Shown here: positions 52,092-59,756 of the stretch, in pieces
Numbering within the stretch: the stretch's first letter is position 1
How the letters are laid out: every line of letters begins with the position of its first letter
NCBI RefSeq assembly: GCF_002257645.1
Contig: NZ_NQMO01000004.1
Span: 310,001 to 374,000, forward strand
Source of the DNA: Paenibacillus sp. XY044
GTDB taxonomy: Bacteria; Bacillota; Bacilli; Paenibacillales; Paenibacillaceae
Direction of reading: 5' to 3'
Length of the DNA stretch: 64,000 nucleotides
Made by a program: the position numbers and the translations under genes
Notes under the pieces: generated by a model
Databases searched by the model: none
What the model was told of the DNA's origin: nothing
Seen by the model: the letters and a program-made list of their open reading frames with translations, nothing else

Positions 52092-55000
52092 ATGGATGAC
52101 TTCAAGAGAAGCGAGGCTCAGAAGAGTTTGATAAAGAAAATCATCATATTCATTACATATTTAGCTCTCATTCTGGGGGTAAGATGGTTCTGGTCGGATA
52201 CGTTCAGTACGGGGGAGGAGCCGAAGGTTGTACAGGGCATTCTTGACCTGCGCGGGCACCCCATGGATGACAGGCATTCCATTTTACTGGACGGGGACTG
52301 GGAGTTTTACCCGGATCGGTTGGTCTCGGACAGCCGCCAGGCTGGCGGAAATGATCTGGAGAGGCCATTGATCCAGGTTCCCGGAGATTGGAGCGCGGCA
52401 TGGCAGGACAAAGGCGGTTCGTCGTTCGGGTACGGGACCTACAGGCTCCGGATCCTAGTCGATAAGCAGCCGGACGAGCGTTATAAATTATGGATTAAAG
52501 AAATTAAAGCTTCATCCGTTGTCATCGTCAACGGGAATATCGTCGGTCAGGCCGGCAAACCGGCAGCGAGTTCTAAGGAGTATATTCCAGTCATCCAGTC
52601 TTTTGCGAAAACCGCTGCCCCGAATGAGCAGCATATGATTGATATTTTCGTACAATCGGCAAATTACCATGATCCCACGAGCGGGGGCATCATCGAGTCC
52701 ATGCGGTTCGGCACGCAGGCGGCCATTGATTTTGAATGGTGGTATTCGATTGTTTTTCAGGTGATCGTGTTTACGATTCTGCTTCTTCATGCCCTGTACG
52801 CCGTCATAATGCTGGTCATTAACCCGAGGGAAAAACGGCTGCTGGCCTTTGTCTTTCTGCTCGTCTTTGCGGGATTGACGGTGGTTTCGGATCACGAGTA
52901 TGTGCTATTGAACTGGTTCCCCCTGAATTATACCTGGATGCTGAAAATTCGCCTCTTGTCTTATTTAGGCGTTCCGTTCTGCATGCTGCTGATGGGCAGG
53001 GGCTTTACCGGGCAAGTCCGGCGCGGGCCGGTATTCCTTGCCTATTTAGGCGCCTCTGGGCTGTACTGGATCTTTGTACTTGCCGCTCCCGCTAATCTCG
53101 TGCATATTACAAGGACCCATCATGTCTTTGGCTTGTTGTACCTGCTTCCGAGCTTCTGGTTTTTTGCACTCATCGGCAAGATGGTGTATCAAAAGCGGAA
53201 GGATGCCTTTATTATCCTGCTGGCGGCAACGAGCGTCATGTCCAATATCGTGTGGGGAATTGCCAATTACGATTGGAATATCACCCCGATTTATTATCCG
53301 GTCGATATCGTGTCTGGGGTCGTCGGTTTTGCGGTGTACTGGTTTAAGCGATATTTCCGGAATGCGGCGGAAAATGCCCGGTTAAACGACGAACTTCGCA
53401 AAGCGGACGAACGGAAGGATCAATTTTTGGCGAACACTTCCCATGAGCTGCGGACGCCTCTGCACGGGATCATCAACATTGCGCAATCTGTGCTTTCCCG
53501 TGAGGGACGATCCATGTCGGAAGCGAGCCATCAAAATATGGAGCTGCTCGTCACCGTCAGCCGCCGGATGTCGCAACTGCTGAATGACCTCCTTGACGCC
53601 GTCATGCTGAAGGATCAGCGGATCGTGCTGCGCCGGGAAGCGCTGCAGGTGGAGTCGGTCGTGTCCGGCGTGGTCGGCATGCTGGCTCATATGACGGAAG
53701 GGAAGCCTGTTCAAGTGGTCATAACGATTCCGAATCAGCTTCCTGCGGTTGATGCCGATGAGCAGAGACTGACCCAAATTGTGTTCAACTTACTGCATAA
53801 CGCGATCAAATTTACCGATGAAGGCGTCATTGAAATTTCGGCTGAGGCCAAGGGAGAGGCGGTTGTGATTCATGTGGGCGATTCGGGTCGAGGGTTGGAG
53901 CAGGGCGCGCTGGAACGGATTTTTCTTCCTTACGAGCAAACTCAGAACGATGGCGATCATGGGGGAATCGGGCTTGGTCTCAGCATCTGCAAACAGCTGG
54001 TGGAGCTGCACGGGGGGAGATTGACCGCTGAATCAGCCTCTGGAGAAGGAGCGGTGTTCAGCTTTTCGATTCCCAAGGCCGAAGGCCGGCTGCAGGGGGA
54101 GCCAAAGAATCCCGAGGAAGGCCATACGGAGCCAATGAGGGAGGATGTCCCCCTCTTCCCATTGGAACGCATGCACATCACGGAAACGGCTGTATCCATG
54201 GAGACGTCTTATGCTGGCCAAGCCGCTGGATCACTGAACGAATCTATATCCGGTGGAATCAAAATTTTAGTCGTTGAGGACGATCCGGTAAATCTGAGGG
54301 TGCTTGCAAGCATTTTTGCGGAGGAGCCGTATGAAATTCAAACCGCTTTATCAGGGAAGGAAGCACTGCAGCTGCTCTTGTCCTCGACCTGGGACCTGCT
54401 CATTTCTGATGTCATGATGCCGCAGATGTCAGGTTATGAACTGACGCGAATCGTCCGTGAACGGTTCAACAGCTTCGAGCTGCCGATTCTGCTGCTGACC
54501 GCAAGGAGCCGGCCGGAGGATATCTATGCCGGATTTATGGCCGGCGCCAACGATTACGTGGCGAAGCCGGTGGATGCACTGGAGCTGAAATACCGGGTAC
54601 GCTCCTTAGCGACGCTGAAAAAATCTGCAGAAGAGCGCCTGCGGCTCGAGGCGGCGTATTTGCAGGCACAGATTCAGCCCCATTTTCTGTTTAATACGAT
54701 CAATTCGATTATGTCCTTGAGCGACATCGATTTGGACCAAATGCGGGAGCTGGCCGATGCGTTTACTTCATATTTGCGGATCAGCATCGATTTTATTAAT
54801 TCCGAGCAGGCCGTTCCGCTCTCCCATGAACTGGAGCTTGTCCGGGCGTATTTGTACATTGAGAAGGCGCGTTTCGGACCGCGTCTGGCGGTCATATGGG
54901 ATATCGATCCGCAGTTATCGCTGTTTATACCGCCGCTCACGATACAGCCGCTGGTCGAGAACGCGGTTAAGCATGGGCTGCTGAGCCGGATTCAAGGCGG

Positions 55001-55292
55001 GACCGTGCAGATTACGATCCGCCGGGAAAAGGAGGGCACACGATTTGAAGTCAGGGATAACGGAAAGGGTATGACTCCAGCGGAAGTACAGAAACTGCTT
55101 CAACCGCATTCGCGCAGTGTACCTTCGTCCAAGGGCATTGGACTGTTGAACACGAACCGACGGCTGCTGCAGCGGTATGGTCAAGGACTCCAGATCGAGA
55201 GCCGGTTGGGGCAGGGGACCGTGATGTACTTTTTCATACCAAGCCGTCCCGAGCCGGATCAGGGATTCGTACCACCACAAAGTATAGAATGA
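52092..55292 (+). CDS. Hybrid sensor kinase: 7TM sensor, HisKA-HATPase, receiver, second LytS-type kinase
   Basis: About 1066 residues. After an N-terminal helix comes an extracellular jelly-roll domain of the 7TMR-DISM type (LLDGDWEFYPDRL, VPGDWSAAWQ, GTYRLRILV; nt 52230-52720). Seven helices follow (nt 52740-53370), then HisKA with FLANTSHELRTPLHGI and HATPase_c with LLHNAIKFTDEG and GIGLGLSICKQL (to nt 54080). A receiver domain follows (nt 54260-54610; Asp in LLISDVMMPQM, Lys in YVAKPVD), then a second kinase core with QAQIQPHFLFNTINSIM and HATPase (NAVKHGLLSR, DNGKGM, GIGLLNTNRRLL). The start is unclear: neither GTG 52068 nor ATG 52092 has a good ribosome-binding site. Confidence 0.9.
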   Translation: MDDFKRSEAQKSLIKKIIIFITYLALILGVRWFWSDTFSTGEEPKVVQGILDLRGHPMDDRHSILLDGDWEFYPDRLVSDSRQAGGNDLERPLIQVPGDWSAAWQDKGGSSFGYGTYRLRILVDKQPDERYKLWIKEIKASSVVIVNGNIVGQAGKPAASSKEYIPVIQSFAKTAAPNEQHMIDIFVQSANYHDPTSGGIIESMRFGTQAAIDFEWWYSIVFQVIVFTILLLHALYAVIMLVINPREKRLLAFVFLLVFAGLTVVSDHEYVLLNWFPLNYTWMLKIRLLSYLGVPFCMLLMGRGFTGQVRRGPVFLAYLGASGLYWIFVLAAPANLVHITRTHHVFGLLYLLPSFWFFALIGKMVYQKRKDAFIILLAATSVMSNIVWGIANYDWNITPIYYPVDIVSGVVGFAVYWFKRYFRNAAENARLNDELRKADERKDQFLANTSHELRTPLHGIINIAQSVLSREGRSMSEASHQNMELLVTVSRRMSQLLNDLLDAVMLKDQRIVLRREALQVESVVSGVVGMLAHMTEGKPVQVVITIPNQLPAVDADEQRLTQIVFNLLHNAIKFTDEGVIEISAEAKGEAVVIHVGDSGRGLEQGALERIFLPYEQTQNDGDHGGIGLGLSICKQLVELHGGRLTAESASGEGAVFSFSIPKAEGRLQGEPKNPEEGHTEPMREDVPLFPLERMHITETAVSMETSYAGQAAGSLNESISGGIKILVVEDDPVNLRVLASIFAEEPYEIQTALSGKEALQLLLSSTWDLLISDVMMPQMSGYELTRIVRERFNSFELPILLLTARSRPEDIYAGFMAGANDYVAKPVDALELKYRVRSLATLKKSAEERLRLEAAYLQAQIQPHFLFNTINSIMSLSDIDLDQMRELADAFTSYLRISIDFINSEQAVPLSHELELVRAYLYIEKARFGPRLAVIWDIDPQLSLFIPPLTIQPLVENAVKHGLLSRIQGGTVQITIRREKEGTRFEVRDNGKGMTPAEVQKLLQPHSRSVPSSKGIGLLNTNRRLLQRYGQGLQIESRLGQGTVMYFFIPSRPEPDQGFVPPQSIE

Positions 55293-55293
55293 G

Positions 55294-55326
55294 ACAAAAG
55301 CACCCTGCTGAACAGGCTGCTTTTGT
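55294..55326. terminator. Bidirectional terminator between hybrid kinase and receiver protein
   Basis: ACAAAAGCA / TGCTTTTGT outer arms and CCTG / CAGG inner arms around a CTGAA loop. It lies between convergent genes. Confidence 0.75.
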
Positions 55327-55371
55327 TCGGATGAACCTGATGTATGACGTCCGTATAAAACGATGACCTGC

Positions 55372-55797
55372 CTACAAGTCTTGTTCCAATGGGGCCAGGA
55401 CGGTTCCGGAACCCGCAGCCTTCAGGCTCAAGCACTGTGCGATTCGCTTCAGTGTTACGGCCAGTCTCGCGGGTTGAACGGGCTTCAATAAATAATCGAG
55501 GGCATTCACCTGAAAGGCGTGAACTGCAAATTGTTGAAAGGCGGTCACAAAAACGATGTGCATCTGCGGATGGATCGCGAGCAGCTGCTCAGCCAGCTCC
55601 ATGCCGGACATCTCCGGCAGTTCGATATCCAAAAAGGCCACATCGGGTACCTCCCGCCGGGATGCCGCCAGTGCATCGTGCGGATTCATATAGGATCCGA
55701 GCACCTTCCACGGAACATGAACAGCGGTCTGTGTCCGAAGCAGTTTTTCCATTTTTAATAATGCCAGATTCTCATCATCGACGATAATTACCTTCAA
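55372..55797 (-). CDS. Receiver-only response regulator (LytTR/SARP-type receiver, no output domain)
   Basis: A 141-residue protein consisting of one receiver domain: VIIVDDENLALLKMEKLL, the Asp in VAFLDIELPEMSGMELAEQL, the Thr/Lys region VTAFQQFAVHAFQVNALDYLLKPV. This receiver type is normally followed by a LytTR or a SARP/BTAD output domain; here the frame ends some 20 residues after it (VLAPLEQDL). The start is TTG 55797 with GGGAGAG eight bases upstream. It is convergent with the hybrid kinase, its probable partner. It may act as a phosphate shuttle or be a truncated remnant. Confidence 0.8.
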   Translation of the reverse strand: MKVIIVDDENLALLKMEKLLRTQTAVHVPWKVLGSYMNPHDALAASRREVPDVAFLDIELPEMSGMELAEQLLAIHPQMHIVFVTAFQQFAVHAFQVNALDYLLKPVQPARLAVTLKRIAQCLSLKAAGSGTVLAPLEQDL

Positions 55798-55887
55798 GCG
55801 GCTTTCTCTCCCAACAGGTGCAGTGTTTTCTCGGAAGCGGTTATACTTATGTACTCTGGAACTTTTCAAACACTCCGTTTTACCCGG

Positions 55888-56139
55888 TTACTCATGCGTT
55901 TCTTCTTGTACGACCGAACACGTATGCCAATCATCCATGGCCATATACCCGCGGCGGACCAGCGCAAAAATGGTATTTGTCGTACAGCACCATTCGACAT
56001 CAGGCAATCTTGGTGAGCCGTTCCTCGTCTTCGGCAGAACGCCCGCATACGTCCAAAATCCTCCGTGATTCCAGCGAACGAGCTTTCCTCCGTGATTTCG
56101 GGCTTGTTCCAGCGCTTCCTGCTGTATTATTGATAACAT
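55888..56139 (-). CDS. Small conserved-looking hypothetical protein (phage-like)
   Basis: An 83-residue protein with a strongly non-random composition: GGKLVRWNHGGFWTYAG, then VEWCCTTNTIFALVRRGYM. The pattern GGK-R-GGFW followed by W-TT-TI-AL-RG resembles small uncharacterised proteins that I associate with Bacillus phages and chromosomes; this recollection was not checked. GGTGGTGA lies five to six bases before the ATG. It is 90 bases upstream of the receiver-only gene on the same strand. Function unknown. Confidence 0.6.
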   Translation of the reverse strand: MLSIIQQEALEQARNHGGKLVRWNHGGFWTYAGVLPKTRNGSPRLPDVEWCCTTNTIFALVRRGYMAMDDWHTCSVVQEETHE

Positions 56140-56335
56140 TCCTTCACCACCAATGACTCCTTTTTGACCGATAAAATATTCCTATCCGATATAGACCTAT
56201 ATAAGCCATTTAAGCACACTGCTCTGAATACGTTCTGAATAACGGCAAGCCATCGGGAGAAGGATAACTTGACGTCCCATGGGACAATCTAATCAGAAAT
56301 GGTTGTACCTTCCTAAGAAAGGAGTCAATCCTGCG

Positions 56336-57634
56336 ATGGCTGAAGAACAGCAGAAACGTCCGTCCGGGAAAACGATCGGGGCCATTGCCTCGGTTCCCTT
56401 CATCATGACGTTCGGCAATTCCATGCTCATTCCGATCCTGCCCCAGATGGAGTCGAAGCTCCATGTTTCATCGTTCCAAACAAGCCTTACGATCACCGTG
56501 TTCTCTTTGGTTGCCGCCTTTTTCATACCGATTATGGGGTATTTGTCCGACCGGTTTAGCCGAAAAGTCGTCATCGTGCCTTCGCTGATCCTGTACGGAA
56601 TCGGAGGCCTGCTGGCTGGGTTCGCGGCGGCGATGTTTCCAAAACCGTTCCTCTGGATTATGGTAGGCCGGACGCTACAGGGCATGGGAGCGGCAGGGAC
56701 AGCCCCGATCGCGATGGCCCTCACGGGCGATTTGTTCAAAGGGTCCGAGGAAAGCAAAGTGCTTGGGCTGGTCGAGGCATCCAACGGCTTTGGCAAAGTC
56801 ATCTCGCCGATTCTCGGATCACTGGTGGCCTTGATCGTATGGTACAGCGTATTTTTTACCTTTCCGGCGGTCGTGATTATTTCCATCGCGCTCACCTGGC
56901 TCCTGATCAAGGAGAAGAAGAAGACGAAGGAGCCGATGCCTTTCAAGAAATATATCCATGGCCTCGGCAGCGTGTTCAAGCAAGAGGGCCGATGGCTGAT
57001 CCCTGCGTATTTAGCCGGCGCAACCTGTCTGTTTGCGCTGTTCGGAATCCTTTTTTACCTATCCGACATGCTGGAAAAAGAACACAACATCGTAGGAGCC
57101 GTCAAAGGGCTGGTATTGGCCATTCCTCTCCTGGTCATGTGCACCACGTCCTATGTGACCGGCAGCCAAATCGGGGAAAACCAGAAGCTGATGAAACGGC
57201 TGATCGTGATCGGCTTTATTTTCATGACGCTTGCCTACGTTCTGCTGGCGTTTATCGGGCATTTGACTCTGTTCATCGCGATTCTGGCCATCAGCAGTCT
57301 GGGAACGGGCCTGATCCTGCCATGCATCAACAGCTTTATTACGGGGGCGGTCGGCAAGGAAAGACGGGGCGCTGTGACCTCGCTGTACGGGTCGGTGCGG
57401 TTTTTCGGGGTGGCGGTCGGACCGCCGTTGTTCGGATGGATGATGGGATGGTCGCGTCCGGGCATGTTTCTGTCCATTGCCGGACTGACGTTTGTGATCG
57501 GACTGCTCGCCCTTTTCCTGATCCGGGTCGACACCGGGGGAAAGCCGTCCAGCGGCAAACGCGCCGAAGCTTACCGCAAAAAGCCGGCGAGCCTGATCCG
57601 GCCGTTCGGCGGACGCCAAAAAGCCGGATCCTGA
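56336..57634 (+). CDS. MFS transporter (drug/metabolite efflux type)
   Basis: A 432-residue major facilitator with 12 predicted helices. The motif A loop is GYLSDRFSRKVVIV between helices 2 and 3, and the motif GRTLQGMGAAGTAPIAMAL is typical of the DHA group. A basic tail (PSSGKRAEAYRKKPASLIRPF) ends the protein. ATG 56336 has AAAGGAG eleven bases upstream. The stop codon lies in a perfect hairpin CCGGATC-CT-GATCCGG (57624-57639) without a T tract. It is convergent with the YitT gene. The substrate is unknown. Confidence 0.9.
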   Translation: MAEEQQKRPSGKTIGAIASVPFIMTFGNSMLIPILPQMESKLHVSSFQTSLTITVFSLVAAFFIPIMGYLSDRFSRKVVIVPSLILYGIGGLLAGFAAAMFPKPFLWIMVGRTLQGMGAAGTAPIAMALTGDLFKGSEESKVLGLVEASNGFGKVISPILGSLVALIVWYSVFFTFPAVVIISIALTWLLIKEKKKTKEPMPFKKYIHGLGSVFKQEGRWLIPAYLAGATCLFALFGILFYLSDMLEKEHNIVGAVKGLVLAIPLLVMCTTSYVTGSQIGENQKLMKRLIVIGFIFMTLAYVLLAFIGHLTLFIAILAISSLGTGLILPCINSFITGAVGKERRGAVTSLYGSVRFFGVAVGPPLFGWMMGWSRPGMFLSIAGLTFVIGLLALFLIRVDTGGKPSSGKRAEAYRKKPASLIRPFGGRQKAGS

Positions 57635-57698
57635 TCCGGGTCCGGGTCTTTGGGTTGAAAGATGCTGTTGGCACGTCAATGGGCTAGGGCCTGGCCTG

Positions 57699-58361
57699 CT
57701 ATTTTTTGCTGCGCCAGGCGAGCCCTGTTGTCCATCTTCGCTGCGGCTTGCGGCCGAGCATGAAATTGATGACCCGGGTGGAGATCATTTGGCATCCGAT
57801 GGCGAAAAGGATGATTTTCCAGTTGACGACATATGCCGTCATGACAAAGATAACCCCGTTCATCCAGAAAAGGGATGTGCCGGGTTTTATTTTTTTGTAC
57901 TTGTATATCACCAGAGCGGTATAGCCGATACCACCATTGGATACCCGCTGCCTCATCAGCATCGAGACGCCGGTACCGAGAATGAGGGAGCCGATCAACA
58001 GATCAAGCCACACATTCAGCAGCGGCGGCCGAATATATACCTCAAAAAAATTGACCGATACGCTCGTGGCGGTGATCACGTAAATGGTGCCGATGGCACT
58101 GAACATGCCCAAATGATGGGCGGTAAAAATCAGAAAGATAAAATTCGCAAACCAGAAGCCAAGGCTCATCGGCAGGCCGAACTCGTGGTTCAGCAGCACG
58201 GCAATGCCGGCCCCTCCTCCGGAAGGGATGTTGTGAGGGAACAAAAAGAGCGCCATCGCAAAACCTTGAAGCACCGCCCCTGCGGTAATGAGGGAGATTT
58301 TCCTGCTGAGACGACGATAAAACCGATGCCGGTAACGGCCGGGAATCATCTGTATTTTCAA
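57699..58361 (-). CDS. YitT family membrane protein (DUF161)
   Basis: A 220-residue membrane protein with five to six helices. It has the YitT features GAVLQGFAMALFLFPHNIPSGGGAGIAVLLN near the start and a second GG-rich loop RVSNGGIGYTALVIYK. The C-terminal DUF2179 domain of longer YitT proteins is missing, replaced by a short basic tail. A TTG start at 58361 has AAAGGA nine bases upstream; TTG 58367 and ATG 58349 are alternatives. Function unknown. Confidence 0.82.
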   Translation of the reverse strand: MKIQMIPGRYRHRFYRRLSRKISLITAGAVLQGFAMALFLFPHNIPSGGGAGIAVLLNHEFGLPMSLGFWFANFIFLIFTAHHLGMFSAIGTIYVITATSVSVNFFEVYIRPPLLNVWLDLLIGSLILGTGVSMLMRQRVSNGGIGYTALVIYKYKKIKPGTSLFWMNGVIFVMTAYVVNWKIILFAIGCQMISTRVINFMLGRKPQRRWTTGLAWRSKK

Positions 58362-58676
58362 CCGCAATCATCCTTTGGAGATTAGTTTGTTGGTCAAAGC
58401 TGGTCAAGCATTCTTTAAAAATGTATGCTTGTCTCCGGACAAGGATGCCAGTTCCTTTGATTCCCATCCATTTTGAATCCTTACTGGGTATGCACTTTAC
58501 CAGGTGTGCCTCTCGCGGCATGTTAGAACACCAGGGACAGCGTTACCCCGCTCGGTACTCCACCAGTTGCCGGCTTATGGTATGGTTGACATATATGCGT
58601 ATCCTTCGTAAGGAAATAAAAATCTTAAAAGGATGTAGAAGGGATAGAGAAGGGTCGGAGAAAGGATGGAGAAGGG
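58362..58676. other. 315-base gap between YitT and MsrAB genes
   Basis: No gene was seen. Its right end consists of the polypurine tandem repeat that carries the MsrAB ribosome-binding site (58631-58684). No clear promoter boxes were found. Confidence 0.5.
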
Positions 58677-58684
58677 ATGGAGAA
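58631..58684 (+). repeat. Five tandem copies of an 11-bp purine-rich unit spanning the MsrAB start
   Basis: The unit GGATGGAGAAG occurs at 58631, 58642, 58653, 58664 and 58675, with one to three changes in the first three copies. Each unit contains an AGAAGG-like ribosome-binding sequence, and the last copy contains the ATG start codon at 58677. Confidence 0.85.
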
Positions 58685-59660
58685 TTTAGGGCAGGACAAC
58701 CATACGGGGCTGGAATGGGCCACATTTGCGGGCGGATGCTTCTGGTGCATGGTGCAGCCGTTTGACGAGCTGCCGGGTATCCGCTCGATCGTGTCCGGTT
58801 ATACCGGGGGCCGTACGGAGCATCCCACCTACGAACAGGTAGGAACGGAAACGACCGGGCACTATGAAGTGGTTCAGATTGTTTTTGACCCGGAGGTGTT
58901 TCCGTATGAGCGTCTGTTGGACATCTATTGGCAGCTGATCGATCCGACCGATGCGGGCGGGCAGTTTATGGACCGGGGGAACTCTTACCGGACGGCCATT
59001 TTTGTACATAACGCGGAGCAGCGGGCCAAGGCGGAAGCCTCCAAGCGGGACCTCGCCGCGAGCGGGCGTTTTAAGGGTAAAATCGTCACCGAGATTTTAC
59101 CCGCGGGTCCGTTCTATCCGGCGGAGGACGAGCATCAGGACTACTATAAAACGCACCGCTACGACTACAACCTCTACCATGAAGGTTCTGGGCGGGGTGC
59201 GTTTACCGATAAACATTGGCGCAGAAAGCAGGATGATGCTACGCTGCAAAGACGGCTGACCCGCCTTCAGTACGAGGTCACGCAAAACGGCACGGATGAG
59301 CCGCCGTACGAAAACGCGTATTGGAACAATGAGCGGGAAGGGATCTACGTGGATGTGGTGAACGGGGACCCCTTGTTCTGCTCGCGCAACCAGTTCGATG
59401 CGGGGACCGGCAGGCCGGCGTTCACGCGGCCGATCCACGAGGGCTTCCTCCGCCGGAAGGCCGACCTGCGCAGCGGTAAAGCGCGCACCGCTCTGTACGC
59501 CCGCCTGTCCGGTGCGTACCTGGGCCACCTGTCTCACGATGGCCCACCGCCTGCCGGGCTGCACTACCAGGTAAACTCGGCGGCGCTGCGCTTTGTGCCG
59601 CGGGAGGAGCTGGAACGGGAAGGGTACGGGAGGTATAAGGGGCTGTTTGAGAGGGAGTAG
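58677..59660 (+). CDS. msrAB: Fused peptide methionine sulfoxide reductase MsrA-MsrB with a defective MsrB half
   Basis: A 327-residue fusion. The MsrA domain (about 1-170) has the nucleophile Cys21 in GCFWC, and GYTGG, EVVQIVFDP and DEHQDYY follow as in active enzymes that reduce methionine-S-sulfoxide. The MsrB domain (about 185-315) has YWNNEREGIYVDVVNGDPLF, GHLSHDGPP and NSAALRF, but the catalytic Cys of RYCINSAALRF is Gln298 (HYQVNSAALRF; codon CAG 59568-59570) and SGCGWP or SGTGWP is AGTGRP. The zinc CxxC pairs are also absent. The MsrB half is probably inactive or does something else. Confidence 0.9.
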   Translation: MENLGQDNHTGLEWATFAGGCFWCMVQPFDELPGIRSIVSGYTGGRTEHPTYEQVGTETTGHYEVVQIVFDPEVFPYERLLDIYWQLIDPTDAGGQFMDRGNSYRTAIFVHNAEQRAKAEASKRDLAASGRFKGKIVTEILPAGPFYPAEDEHQDYYKTHRYDYNLYHEGSGRGAFTDKHWRRKQDDATLQRRLTRLQYEVTQNGTDEPPYENAYWNNEREGIYVDVVNGDPLFCSRNQFDAGTGRPAFTRPIHEGFLRRKADLRSGKARTALYARLSGAYLGHLSHDGPPPAGLHYQVNSAALRFVPREELEREGYGRYKGLFERE

Positions 59661-59690
59661 GGGGGGAGGTAAGGGTAAGTTGGTGAACAA

Positions 59691-59721
59691 CCTTAGGCCG
59701 TCCTTGAAGGATGGCCTAAGG
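59691..59721. terminator. Strong hairpin between convergent MsrAB and epoxide hydrolase genes
   Basis: CCTTAGGCCGTCCTT / AAGGATGGCCTAAGG, almost perfect 15-base arms with one G-T pair, but without a long T tract on either side. Confidence 0.6.
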
Positions 59722-59756
59722 GCATGGTTCGTTAAAGTGTAAAGCCTGTGGCTGGG

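Noticed and set aside
34320..55797. Mobile element or prophage origin for the large transporter locus
   Set aside because: No transposase, integrase, flanking direct repeats or tRNA was seen, and base use matches the surroundings.
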